Below are positions 7,498-16,362 of a stretch of DNA of 64,000 nucleotides, piece after piece. This DNA is from Bacteroidota bacterium (GTDB lineage Bacteria; Bacteroidota; Bacteroidia; Cytophagales; Cyclobacteriaceae). The stretch covers positions 186,001 to 250,000 of the forward strand of contig JAFDYT010000006.1 of assembly GCA_018266055.1 (NCBI GenBank), in the 5' to 3' direction. A model generated the notes under the pieces. That model was not told where the DNA came from, ran no database searches, and saw nothing but the letters and a program-made list of their open reading frames with translations. The translations under genes and the position numbers were made by a program. How positions within the stretch are numbered: the stretch's first letter is position 1; each line of letters begins with the position of its first letter.

Positions 7498-10400
7498 AAT
7501 TGATCGCCAAGATCTTCGGATCGAAATCGGAGAAAGACATTAAACGGATGACGCCACTGGTCGAAAAGACCAAGCAGGAAGGCGAAAAATTAGTTTCCCT
7601 CTCACACGACGAATTAAGAAATAAAACCCTCGAAGTCCAGGAATACATTAACAGCCGGCTAAAATCCATAGACGACGAAATCGCTTCGTTCCATCAGCAG
7701 ATTGCCGAACATCCTGACCTTGATATCAACAGCAAAGAAGCCATCTTCCAAAAGATTGATAAGACCGAGCTGGAGCGCAACAAAGAGCTCGAAAAAGTGC
7801 TTCTCGAAGTGTTGCCTCAAGCCTTTGCCATCATTCGCGAAACCGCTCGTCGCTTCAAAGACAACGACTATCTGGAAGTGACGGCCACTGAGCACGATCG
7901 GATTTTGGCAGCCAAGCATGACAATGTAAAAATTGTAGATAACAAGGCTCGCTGGCACAAGCAATGGATGGCGGCTGGTAACCTTATTACCTGGGATATG
8001 GTGCACTACGATGTGCAAATCATCGGTGGTATAGCACTGCACGAAGGCAAGGTAGCTGAGATGGCTACCGGTGAAGGAAAAACCCTGGTGGCTACTTTCC
8101 CGGCTTTCCTCAATGCACTGGCCCGGCGCGGCGTTCATATCGTTACGGTCAATGATTACCTCGCGCGTCGCGACAGCGAGTGGATGGGACCTATTTTCCA
8201 ATTCCACGGATTGAATGTGGATTGCATCGACAAGCACGAGCCCAACTCCATCGCACGCAGAGATGCCTACAAGGCCGACATCTGTTATGGCACGAACAAC
8301 GAATTTGGTTTTGACTATCTGCGCGATAACATGGCGCGCGATCCTGAAGAATTAGTACAGCGCGGCCACCATTATGCAATGGTCGACGAGGTAGATAGCG
8401 TGTTGATCGACGAGGCGCGGACGCCGTTGATCATTTCGGGCCCCATTCCGCGTGGCGACGAACATGAGTTTTACGATCTGAAGCCTCGCATCAACAAAGT
8501 GGTGGAAGCGCAGAAAAAACTGGTGAATCAATACCTCAACGACGCCAAGAAATTTTTGAACGAAGGGAACGAAAAAGAGGGTGGACTTCCGCTGTTCCGC
8601 GCGTTCAGGGCCATGCCAAAGTACAAGCCTTTGATCAAAATGTTGAGTGAAACCGGCAACAAGGCAGTGCTACAGAAAACTGAAAACTTTTATCTGCAAG
8701 ACAATAAAAAGGAGATGCCGAACGCCGATGCACCTCTGTATTTTGTAATCGACGAAAAAGACAACAGCGTAGAACTCACCGAAAAAGGTATCGACCTGAT
8801 TACCGGTGAGGGCGAAGATCCAAAATTCTTTATCCTTCCGGAGATCGGCACCGAGCTTAATAAAATTGAAAAAGATCCGGCCTTAGGTATCGAAGAAAAG
8901 CTGATTAAAAAAGAAGAACTTATCCGCGACTACAACACCAAGTCGCAACGCATCCATAGCATCAACCAGTTGCTCAAAGCCTATACGCTGTTCGAAAAAG
9001 ACACCGAGTATATTATTGTGGATGGCAAAGTAAAAATCGTGGACGAGCAGACAGGCCGCGTACTAGATGGCCGCCGCTATTCCGACGGGTTGCATCAAGC
9101 TATCGAAGCAAAAGAAAACGTGAAGGTGGAGGATGCCACACAGACGTACGCTACCATCACGCTGCAAAACTATTTCCGCATGTATCACAAGCTGGCCGGT
9201 ATGACCGGAACGGCCGAAACTGAAGCGGGCGAGTTGTGGGATATCTACAAACTGGATGTGGTGGTGATCCCTACCAACAAACCAGTTACGCGCAAAGATC
9301 ATGACGACATGGTGTACAAAACCGTGCGCGAAAAATTCAATGCCGTTATCGACGAAATCGTAAACCTCACCAAAGAGGGAAGACCAGTACTTGTGGGTAC
9401 TACTTCCGTTGAAATTTCTGAGTTAGTAAGCCGATTGCTTACGATGAAGAAAATTAAACATCAGGTGTTGAATGCCAAGCAACATCAGCGTGAAGCTGAA
9501 ATCGTAGCCGAAGCAGGAAAGCCTGGCACTGTAACCATTGCTACTAACATGGCCGGTCGCGGTACGGATATCAAACTAACACCCGAGTCACGTGCTGCTG
9601 GCGGATTGGCCATCATTGGTACAGAGCGTCACGAATCGCGGCGTGTAGACAGGCAGTTGCGCGGACGAAGCGGACGCCAGGGCGACCCAGGAACTTCAAG
9701 TTTCTACGTTTCTCTGGAAGACAACCTGATGCGTTTGTTTATGCCTGAGCGGATTGCCAGAATCATGGACCGCCTCGGATTAAAAGAAGGCGAAGTAATT
9801 CAGCATTCGATGGTGACCAACTCCATCGAGCGGGCACAGAAAAAAGTGGAAGAAAATAACTTCGGCATACGCAAGCGCCTGCTTGAATACGACAACGTGA
9901 TGAATTCGCAGCGCGAAGTGATTTACAAACGCAGAAGAAATGCCTTGTTTGGCGAGCGTCTTCAACTGGATATTCTCACTATGCTTTTTGATACGTGCGA
10001 TGACATGGTCGGAAATGCCAAAGCCGGAGAAAATTTTGAAAGTTTCAAACTAAGTGTGCTTGGTACGCTGGGTATAGACTTCGCCATCACGGAAGAGGAG
10101 TTTAACAAAACAGAGCAAAGTTTGCTGAGCGAGCAACTCTACGAAGAAGCCCTGAAACACTACGAGCATAAGAACAAGCTGATCGCCCAAAAAGCGTTGC
10201 CGATTATTACCGACATCTACAAAACGCGCGGAGCTACTATTCACGAAATTCTGGTACCGTTCTCCGATGGTTCAAAACAAATTGGCGTAGCCGCCGATCT
10301 GAAAAAATGTATGAGCTCGGCCAACGCAGAATTGATCAAAGCGATGGAGAAAATGATTACCCTCGCCATTATCGATCAAAACTGGAAAGAGCATCTGCGT

Positions 10401-10844
10401 GACATGGACGACTTAAAGCAGTCGGTACAAAATGCCGTGTACGAACAAAAAGATCCGTTGTTGATTTATAAGTTCGAAGGCTTTGAAGCATTCAAGCGAT
10501 TCATTTCGAAAGTGAATGAAGAAACCATTTCTTTCCTGATGAAAGCTGAGATACCTGTTCAGGAGCCCGACGAAGTTCATGAAGCTCATGCGCAGAAACG
10601 TCAAAAGCTTCGCGAGCAAAAGGATGAGTCAAGGTCACTGCTGCAAGGTGGCGGACAAGGGCAGGCGCAGGCTCCGCAACAGCAGACAGAAGAAAAGGTA
10701 ATGCCGGTGCGCTCAGAGAAAATTGCGAACCGAAACGACAAGGTAAGCGTGCAATACCCTGACGGCAAAGTGCTGAAAGATGTGAAATACAAGAAAGTAG
10801 AAGAGGATATTAAAAGCGGACGCTGTATCGTTATTGAAGGATGA
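7491..10844 (+). CDS. secA: Preprotein translocase ATPase SecA
   Basis: The motor ATPase that pushes unfolded preproteins through SecYEG. The protein has 1117 residues, longer than the roughly 900 of Escherichia coli SecA, as is usual in Bacteroidota. Visible motifs are Walker A MATGEGKT (residues 191-198), the DEVD box at 299-302 in MVDEVDSVLIDEARTPL, the helicase II signature TNMAGRGTDIKL, and GLAIIGTERHESRRVDRQLRGRSGRQGDPG. An insertion of about 100 residues follows the DEVD box region. The C-terminal linker is Gln/Gly-rich and ends RCIVIEG. No CxC-type zinc-binding tail (the usual SecB/phospholipid-binding end) is visible. A structured leader lies upstream, and the stop overlaps the next ATG as ATGA. 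Confidence 0.97.
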   Translation: MLKLIAKIFGSKSEKDIKRMTPLVEKTKQEGEKLVSLSHDELRNKTLEVQEYINSRLKSIDDEIASFHQQIAEHPDLDINSKEAIFQKIDKTELERNKELEKVLLEVLPQAFAIIRETARRFKDNDYLEVTATEHDRILAAKHDNVKIVDNKARWHKQWMAAGNLITWDMVHYDVQIIGGIALHEGKVAEMATGEGKTLVATFPAFLNALARRGVHIVTVNDYLARRDSEWMGPIFQFHGLNVDCIDKHEPNSIARRDAYKADICYGTNNEFGFDYLRDNMARDPEELVQRGHHYAMVDEVDSVLIDEARTPLIISGPIPRGDEHEFYDLKPRINKVVEAQKKLVNQYLNDAKKFLNEGNEKEGGLPLFRAFRAMPKYKPLIKMLSETGNKAVLQKTENFYLQDNKKEMPNADAPLYFVIDEKDNSVELTEKGIDLITGEGEDPKFFILPEIGTELNKIEKDPALGIEEKLIKKEELIRDYNTKSQRIHSINQLLKAYTLFEKDTEYIIVDGKVKIVDEQTGRVLDGRRYSDGLHQAIEAKENVKVEDATQTYATITLQNYFRMYHKLAGMTGTAETEAGELWDIYKLDVVVIPTNKPVTRKDHDDMVYKTVREKFNAVIDEIVNLTKEGRPVLVGTTSVEISELVSRLLTMKKIKHQVLNAKQHQREAEIVAEAGKPGTVTIATNMAGRGTDIKLTPESRAAGGLAIIGTERHESRRVDRQLRGRSGRQGDPGTSSFYVSLEDNLMRLFMPERIARIMDRLGLKEGEVIQHSMVTNSIERAQKKVEENNFGIRKRLLEYDNVMNSQREVIYKRRRNALFGERLQLDILTMLFDTCDDMVGNAKAGENFESFKLSVLGTLGIDFAITEEEFNKTEQSLLSEQLYEEALKHYEHKNKLIAQKALPIITDIYKTRGATIHEILVPFSDGSKQIGVAADLKKCMSSANAELIKAMEKMITLAIIDQNWKEHLRDMDDLKQSVQNAVYEQKDPLLIYKFEGFEAFKRFISKVNEETISFLMKAEIPVQEPDEVHEAHAQKRQKLREQKDESRSLLQGGGQGQAQAPQQQTEEKVMPVRSEKIANRNDKVSVQYPDGKVLKDVKYKKVEEDIKSGRCIVIEG

Positions 10845-11359
10845 GCTACTTAAGCATAAAGCAAAAAAATTCCATTCCCCGTATGGGACTGGCTTTAGCT
10901 TTGCTTTTCATCTCCGTCTTTAGCTATAGCCAACGCAATAAACCTTATCGCGAAGATTTATCGGGTCTTCGCCCGAGAATTGATCAACCGTTGAGCTATT
11001 CCGTTGAAAAGGATACCTCCGTTAAAAAGAATGCCTACAGTTCTCCAACCAAAACCGTAAATGCCAAAGTCGATGCCGTGTTGGATAGCATTGATGTTTT
11101 TAACCTGACGCGAAAATTCATCGACGGCTATACCATTCAAGTGTACTCCGGACAGAAGCGTGAGGATGCGATGAATACTAAAAAGAAAATTCAGGACGAG
11201 CTGCCTGATCTTGTTTCTAACCTGCAATACCAACAACCGAAGTTCCGAGTTACGGTAGGGAAATACTTTTCGAAACTGGAGGCTCAAAAAGATTTGCTGG
11301 CGCTAAAAGGAAAATTCGCGACAGCGATATTAGTGCCCGAAAAAATAATGATTCGATAG
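10841..11359 (+). CDS. SPOR domain-containing protein
   Basis: A 172-residue protein whose start overlaps the secA stop (ATGA), so it is co-translated with secA. It has a hydrophobic N-terminal segment (MGLALALLFISVFSYSQ) preceded by 14 residues. An in-frame internal ATG 14 codons in could be the real start of the signal sequence. The C-terminal 75 residues (GYTIQVYSGQKREDAMN to the end) fit a SPOR fold, which binds denuded septal peptidoglycan glycan strands. The middle is a low-complexity Ser/Lys linker. A role in cell division or cell-wall binding is inferred from the SPOR domain only. Confidence 0.82.
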   Translation: MSYLSIKQKNSIPRMGLALALLFISVFSYSQRNKPYREDLSGLRPRIDQPLSYSVEKDTSVKKNAYSSPTKTVNAKVDAVLDSIDVFNLTRKFIDGYTIQVYSGQKREDAMNTKKKIQDELPDLVSNLQYQQPKFRVTVGKYFSKLEAQKDLLALKGKFATAILVPEKIMIR

Positions 11360-11361
11360 AA

Positions 11362-12123
11362 TTATTTTGCTGACACCGTCTGGTTCCAGTCGTACACCTT
11401 CTCGGCAATTTCTGTAAGTAGCTCTGGCGATTTTTCAAGGACGTTGCCTATCACAATAAGGTCGGCGCCGGCTTCAAGCGCATTAACTGCTTTCTGTGGC
11501 GTGTTGATTCCTCCTCCAACGATCAAAGGCACATCCACCGATTTGCGCACAGCCGCTATCATTTTTTTGTTGACTTCGCGTTCAGCGCCGCTTCCAGCAT
11601 CGAGGTAAATTATTTTCAAGCCGAGCATTTCGCCAGCCATGGCAGTGCAGGCAGCTAGGGAGTACTTATCTTCAGGGATCGGCGTAGTGTTGCTCACATA
11701 GGCAACCGACGTAATTTTTCCTGAGTTGATGAGCATGTAGCCCGTTGGCATAACTTCGATTCCGGCGTTTTTTAAGATGGGCGCTGCTAAGACATGCTGA
11801 CCGATCAGGAAATCAGGATTTCTACCCGAGATCAAGGACAAGAACAAAATGCCATCTGCTTGTGGGTCGATCTGTTGAGCACTTCCAGGAAACAAAACCA
11901 CCGGGATAGAAACATTTTCTTTTATCGTGGCCACCACTTGTGATAGATTGGAGGTAGTCACGAGGCTGCCGCCTACAAAAAAGAAGTCAACGCAATTTTC
12001 CGTAGCCAGGCGCAGGAGCGGATCCAGTTGAGCGGGATCACTGATCTTGTCAGGATCGATCAGCACCGCGATCGACTTCTTGCCCTGACTTCTGCGGCTA
12101 TTGAGCGACTCAAGAATTTTCAT
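11362..12123 (-). CDS. Geranylgeranylglyceryl/heptaprenylglyceryl phosphate synthase (PcrB-like)
   Basis: A TIM-barrel prenyltransferase of 253 residues. It would make the ether bond between sn-glycerol-1-phosphate and a polyprenyl diphosphate, the first committed step of archaeal-type ether lipids. Evidence: AVLIDPDK near the N-terminus, FFFVGGSLVTT, VVLFPGSAQQI, the active-site strand IYLDAGSGAEREV, and the phosphate-binding VPLIVGGGINTPQKA and GADLIVIGNVLE. Bacteroidota homologues are known to be functional synthases in vitro; which chain length this one uses cannot be read here. It is the last gene of a minus-strand run and overlaps the preceding small membrane-protein gene by 14 nt. Its stop lies 2 nt from the convergent SPOR gene. 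Confidence 0.9.
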   Translation of the reverse strand: MKILESLNSRRSQGKKSIAVLIDPDKISDPAQLDPLLRLATENCVDFFFVGGSLVTTSNLSQVVATIKENVSIPVVLFPGSAQQIDPQADGILFLSLISGRNPDFLIGQHVLAAPILKNAGIEVMPTGYMLINSGKITSVAYVSNTTPIPEDKYSLAACTAMAGEMLGLKIIYLDAGSGAEREVNKKMIAAVRKSVDVPLIVGGGINTPQKAVNALEAGADLIVIGNVLEKSPELLTEIAEKVYDWNQTVSAK

Positions 12124-12496
12124 CCTTTGATTTTCGTTGCGATAAATAGTCGGCGAGTTTTTCCTTTGCCAGATCGAGTAAGAAGAGCGTTGCGATGTTC
12201 ACCGCTTTGTCCCCCATCTTTGATAGCATTGACGGGCCTTCGTCTTCCGATTGATGTGCCAGCTCGGTGGTTGGTTCTTCCACCTTTTTCGATTTCTTCT
12301 TTTTTGATTTCGAAGAAAGCTGGTTTACAATAATATAGGTAAGCGCCAGCGCGCCACCGATCACCAGGGCATTCTTCAGTATTTTTTCAGAGCGTTCTGA
12401 AATGTCTTTCAGCTCACGCTCCATTTCTTGCCGATGACGATTTGAAGACTCAATTAATCTTTTCTTTTCAGGATCCTGGGTTTCCAACAATTCCAT
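12110..12496 (-). CDS. Small single-pass membrane protein, unknown function
   Basis: A 128-residue protein starting at ATG 12496. A charged N-terminal half (ETQDPEKKRLIESSNRHRQE) looks helical. One transmembrane segment follows (ALVIGGALALTYIIVNQLSS), then a strongly basic stretch (KSKKKKSKKVEEP) and an amphipathic C-terminal part. I do not recognise a family. It starts 2 nt after the stop of the holin-like gene and overlaps the ether-lipid synthase gene by 14 nt, so all three are one transcriptional unit. This hints at membrane lipid or envelope stress, but that is inference. A longer frame exists upstream but would overlap the preceding gene extensively. Confidence 0.7.
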   Translation of the reverse strand: MELLETQDPEKKRLIESSNRHRQEMERELKDISERSEKILKNALVIGGALALTYIIVNQLSSKSKKKKSKKVEEPTTELAHQSEDEGPSMLSKMGDKAVNIATLFLLDLAKEKLADYLSQRKSKDENS

Positions 12497-12498
12497 AT

Positions 12499-12864
12499 TT
12501 ATTTCTCTTTCCGTTTGGTCTGAGCGAGCAAATGTTTTTCGAAAAAATGACTGATCTTTTTCCGGAAGGATAACAGTATCAACGCGGGGACACCATAAAC
12601 GCCGGCGATAACCCAATATCCAGAATAAGTATCCTTAAAATACAGGTTGAGATAATGTGCTAAGCCTACACTAAAAAACACCAGAAAAAGCATTGCAAGC
12701 AAAAACAGCACGACGATCATAAGTGTGTGCGAAACGAGCTTGGCAACTTCTTCCCGGATTTCGAGCTTTATTAGCTCCACACGGGTTTCGACATAACCCG
12801 ACAGGTTTTCTACCAGGTTGTCGATGCGCAGAAATTTAAAAATGGAGTCTTTTATTTTGTCCAT
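12499..12864 (-). CDS. Phage holin family (holin superfamily III-like) membrane protein
   Basis: A 121-residue protein. The amphipathic N-terminal helix (LVENLSGYVETRVELIKLEI) is followed by two transmembrane helices (TLMIVVLFLLAMLFLVFFSVGLA and YWVIAGVYGVPALILLSF) and a basic tail. This is the pattern of the widespread bacterial phage_holin_3_6 / DUF1469 type. Despite the family name there is no phage context: the neighbours are housekeeping and lipid genes. Such proteins are usually chromosomal, of unknown function, and linked to envelope stress operons. It heads the three-gene group that ends in the ether-lipid synthase. Confidence 0.8.
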   Translation of the reverse strand: MDKIKDSIFKFLRIDNLVENLSGYVETRVELIKLEIREEVAKLVSHTLMIVVLFLLAMLFLVFFSVGLAHYLNLYFKDTYSGYWVIAGVYGVPALILLSFRKKISHFFEKHLLAQTKRKEK

Positions 12865-12924
12865 AATTCAATATGGCAATATAGTCATTTGAATTCCAGT
12901 TTGGAAAAAGCGCGCCAGAGCGGA

Positions 12925-14064
12925 TTAGAATTCCTGGCTCAAAAAGATAAGCGAAAAAGGAAGTAAGAAAAATACTACCAGCAGGTAGAGAAACCCAACG
13001 AGTCGGTTTTTCAGTGTCAGCCGGCCCATTCCCAGCGCCAGCTGAAATGGGATTTCCTTCAACACAGGTGTGCGGAAAAAGAGCAGTACGCCAATAAAAT
13101 TGAAGAGAAAGTGCGTGAGAGCAATGCTGATTGCTGCGTTGGAATTGAACGTACTTGCCATGAAGGCTGTGATCGTGGTGCCGATATTCGCACCTAAGAT
13201 AAACGCGGCCGCTTGCCTCAGCTTTATGGTTTTCTTTGCCACGAGGGGAACTACTAACGAGGTGGTTACAGTGCTTGACCGAATGGCGGCGGTGGTGAGA
13301 ATTCCCCAGCCAAAGGATTTGTACGGATTTTTAAATACGAATTGCTGCACGCGCCCTTGCGAACTGAATCCGATCATTTGCGATATCACCTTTCGGAAAA
13401 ACAAAATGGAACCGAGAAGTAAAATCACAGACAACGCGGCAAGAAGATAACCGTTGTTGATTTTTGCTGAGATGAAACTGACCGGCCAACTCAAGCTTGA
13501 CCCCAGAAGCTTAAAGTTAGTGGCATTGTGCACTACCGGTTCATGAAAAAAATTCACCGCGATAAACTGCGCAATTCCTGATAGAAAATGGAAATTATAT
13601 TCCAAGGGAAAAAGAATAAACGCCGTAAGTATTTTGAAAAATCCGTGGTAGGTGCCCGCTGATACCGCGCGACGAAATTCTTTTTTCTGACTTATAAAAC
13701 TGAGGGACACTATGGTGCTGGTGATTGTTGTTCCAATGTTAGCTCCCATAATAATCGGTACGGCTCCGGGAAGTGAAAGTGTGCCCGATGCCACGAGTGC
13801 CACAGTAAGCGAAGTAGTAGCCGAACTGCTTTGAATGATAGCTGTCACCAGCAAGCCGATAAACAATCCTGTAAATGGATTTGATGTGGCGAGTAGAATT
13901 GTATCGGTTACAACAGTGCCTAACTGCTGCAACGACGAAATCATCAGATCAAGTGAGAAGAGAAATACCAGAAGCCCTACCAGAAAATAAAGTGCACTTC
14001 GCGCTATTAATTTCCACTTAGCGTTGGGTATCGCTGGCGTTGATGTATCGGGGAGGGCTTCCAT
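12925..14064 (-). CDS. Na/Pi cotransporter family protein
   Basis: A 379-residue polytopic inner-membrane protein with the two inverted repeats of the Na_Pi_cotrans family. The first signature is TAIIQSSSATTSLTVALVASG and the second is TAAIRSSTVTTSLVVPLVAKK; each is followed by GANIGTTIT. In the second repeat the usual QSSS is RSST, a change at the substrate/ion-binding hairpin. About eight to nine helices are visible. The family includes sodium-driven phosphate transporters (NptA) and exporters. No PhoU domain is fused at the C-terminus. It lies between an M20 hydrolase gene and a holin-like gene on the same strand, about 60 nt from each. Confidence 0.87.
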   Translation of the reverse strand: MEALPDTSTPAIPNAKWKLIARSALYFLVGLLVFLFSLDLMISSLQQLGTVVTDTILLATSNPFTGLFIGLLVTAIIQSSSATTSLTVALVASGTLSLPGAVPIIMGANIGTTITSTIVSLSFISQKKEFRRAVSAGTYHGFFKILTAFILFPLEYNFHFLSGIAQFIAVNFFHEPVVHNATNFKLLGSSLSWPVSFISAKINNGYLLAALSVILLLGSILFFRKVISQMIGFSSQGRVQQFVFKNPYKSFGWGILTTAAIRSSTVTTSLVVPLVAKKTIKLRQAAAFILGANIGTTITAFMASTFNSNAAISIALTHFLFNFIGVLLFFRTPVLKEIPFQLALGMGRLTLKNRLVGFLYLLVVFFLLPFSLIFLSQEF

Positions 14065-14124
14065 TCGCTTTTGTAAAGATACGCGTAGGCGGCGAAAGGG
14101 ATAAAAATAAATTTCGAGGCAACG

Positions 14125-15315
14125 TTAAATTTCCATTAATTCATTAATGGCAAGCCATGCCATCAGGCCAGGACCGATGCGCAGTGCATCTTCGTCGATG
14201 TCGAAGGTTGGCGTATGCACATAGGAGGTGATTCCTTTGCTTTCATTGCGGGTGCCAAGCCTGTAAAAGGAGGCTGGCACCTGATGCGAATAGTAGGCAA
14301 AATCTTCTGAGCCAAGCGTTAAATCAATGTCAACTACATTTTCTTTGCCCAGATACTCTTGTGCCGCGTGTTTCAGACGACGTGTTAGTGCAGGATTGTT
14401 TTCCAGATACGGATAGCCTCGCGAAATTTCTACTTCGCACTTTCCACCCATGCTTTCGGCTATCCCTTCAGCCATTTTTTGTATCCGCTTCAAACCCTCT
14501 TCACGCCATGCCTCATTCAACGCGCGGAAGGTACCTGCAATTTTCACTTCCGACGGTATGATGTTTGTAGCTCCATCGGCAAAAATTCTTCCGAACGTTA
14601 ACACCGTGGGTTGCTTCGGGCTGGCATTGCGACTGATGATTTGCTGCAGTCCGATAATAATATGCGAAGCGATCACTACCGGATCAATACCTAATTCTGG
14701 CGTAGCTCCATGCCCACCTTTACCGATCACTGTCAGATAGATCTCGTCACTGCTCGCCATGTACATACCCTCGCGAAAGCCAACTTTTCCTACCGGAATC
14801 AATGGCATCACGTGCTGCCCTATGATGGCTGTGGGATTAGGATTTTCCAACACGCCTTCTTTGATCATCAGACTTGCACCTCCGGGGTTTTTCTCTTCGC
14901 CGGGTTGGAAAATTAATTTTACCGTTCCTTCAAATTCGTTTTTCAGCTCACTAAGAATTTGTGCCGTACCCAGTAAAGATGCAGTATGCACATCATGACC
15001 ACAGGCGTGCATTACACCTGCGTTGGTCGATTTATAAGGAACATTATTCAATTCCTGAATTGGAAGCGCATCCATATCGGCGCGCAGCGCAATTATTTTC
15101 TTGTCTGGATTTTTTCCTTCAATCAAAACCACAACACCTGTACCGGCTACACCTTCTTGCGGTTTAAGACCAAACTCTTTCAGCTTGGAAGAAACAAATT
15201 TTGCTGTGTTAAATTCTTGGTAGGAAAGTTCAGGATTAGAATGAATATGCCTTCTCGCGTCAATTGTTTTTTGCGCATAGCTTTGAGAAAGCGATTTGAT
15301 TTTTTCTAAAATCAT
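14125..15315 (-). CDS. M20 family amidohydrolase/metallopeptidase
   Basis: A 396-residue zinc hydrolase of the M20D (hippurate hydrolase/N-acyl-amino-acid amidohydrolase) branch, acting in the cytoplasm. The two-domain layout shows the substrate/metal motifs IDARRHIHSNPELSYQE at the start and ALRADMDALPI. The metal ligands are in MHACGHDVHTAS, the catalytic acid pair in QPGEEKNPGGA, the lid-domain loop in GKGGHGATPE, and the closing metal ligand in LGSEDFAYYS. Substrate is not predictable; candidates are N-acyl amino acids or indole-3-acetyl conjugates. It starts 3 nt after the MoxR stop and so is co-transcribed with it. Confidence 0.9.
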   Translation of the reverse strand: MILEKIKSLSQSYAQKTIDARRHIHSNPELSYQEFNTAKFVSSKLKEFGLKPQEGVAGTGVVVLIEGKNPDKKIIALRADMDALPIQELNNVPYKSTNAGVMHACGHDVHTASLLGTAQILSELKNEFEGTVKLIFQPGEEKNPGGASLMIKEGVLENPNPTAIIGQHVMPLIPVGKVGFREGMYMASSDEIYLTVIGKGGHGATPELGIDPVVIASHIIIGLQQIISRNASPKQPTVLTFGRIFADGATNIIPSEVKIAGTFRALNEAWREEGLKRIQKMAEGIAESMGGKCEVEISRGYPYLENNPALTRRLKHAAQEYLGKENVVDIDLTLGSEDFAYYSHQVPASFYRLGTRNESKGITSYVHTPTFDIDEDALRIGPGLMAWLAINELMEI

Positions 15316-15318
15316 AGA

Positions 15319-16296
15319 TCACATTTTAGCCTGATCCATGAGTTTGTCGATGAGCTTATCGACCGATTGCCCTTCGGCTTCTGCTTTGAAGTTGCGCACG
15401 ATACGATGGCGCAGCACAGGCTTGGCGATAGCTTTCACGTCTTCGATATCAGGTGAATATTTTCCGTTAAGCAGCGCATTGCATTTTGCACCAAGCACTA
15501 AGTTTTGCGACGCCCTTGGCCCAGCGCCCCATTCCAAAAATTCATTGGCTAACGCCGATGATCCGCCTGGTCGAGTTGACATAGTCAGCTTCACTGCGTA
15601 TTCCACTACGTTGTCGGCAATAGGCACGCGCCTTACCAGGTGTTGAAAAGCAATGATCTCTTCGGCGCTTACGGTTTTGTTGACCGTCACAGTTTCATCC
15701 GCGGTGGTGCCTTTCACAATTTTCAATTCCTGCTCGTAGCTTGGATAGTCCAGAAATACATTGAACATAAAGCGGTCGAGCTGAGCTTCCGGCAGCGGGT
15801 ACGTTCCTTCCTGTTCAATCGGATTTTGCGTTGCCAACACAAAGAACGGTTGAGGCAATGCGTATCGGTTGCCGGCAATGGTGACGGCATTTTCCTGCAT
15901 GGCTTCAAGCAATGCGGCCTGAGTTTTGGGCGGCGTACGGTTGATTTCATCGGCCAGCACGATATTGCCAAACACAGGGCCTTTCACAAACTGAAAATTT
16001 CTTTCTTTATCCATCGTCTCAGCACCGACTATGTCTGAGGGCATCAAGTCAGGGGTAAATTGAATGCGTTTGAATTGCAAGTCGAGCGATTGCGCCAGTG
16101 TCTGTACCAACAGTGTTTTGGCCAACCCCGGTACCCCAATAAGCAGGGCATGACCATGACAAAAAATAGCTGTTAATGCGAGACGCACTACTTCATCCTG
16201 ACCAACAATTACTTTGGCTATCTCCGATTTTAATTCCTTGTATGATTGTGCGAGAGCATTCGCAGCTTCTACATCGTCCGCAAATTTTTTTGACAT
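15319..16296 (-). CDS. MoxR family AAA+ ATPase
   Basis: A 325-residue MoxR-type AAA+ ATPase. Walker A is GVPGLAKT, Walker B is VLADEINRTPPKTQAALLEAM, and sensor 1 follows in ATQNPIEQEGTYPLPEAQLDRF. The C-terminal lid contains GAGPRASQNLVLGAK. MoxR ATPases work as chaperones for maturation of complexes, usually beside DUF58 and VWA-domain genes. None of those partners is adjacent here. It follows the SurA-like gene at 66 nt and is 3 nt before the M20 gene, so it is the link between the chaperone genes and the rest of the minus-strand block. Family assignment is firm; target unknown. Confidence 0.93.
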   Translation of the reverse strand: MSKKFADDVEAANALAQSYKELKSEIAKVIVGQDEVVRLALTAIFCHGHALLIGVPGLAKTLLVQTLAQSLDLQFKRIQFTPDLMPSDIVGAETMDKERNFQFVKGPVFGNIVLADEINRTPPKTQAALLEAMQENAVTIAGNRYALPQPFFVLATQNPIEQEGTYPLPEAQLDRFMFNVFLDYPSYEQELKIVKGTTADETVTVNKTVSAEEIIAFQHLVRRVPIADNVVEYAVKLTMSTRPGGSSALANEFLEWGAGPRASQNLVLGAKCNALLNGKYSPDIEDVKAIAKPVLRHRIVRNFKAEAEGQSVDKLIDKLMDQAKM

Positions 16297-16362
16297 GGTT
16301 ACTTCTTTAGCTGTGAAAATACGCTTTCCTGAAGCCAGAACAAACGCCGTCGTTTCGAATGG

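Noticed and set aside
12499-12864. Holin-like protein as a sign of a prophage
   Set aside because: No other phage gene is near; the family is common in chromosomal operons, and the neighbours are lipid and transport genes.
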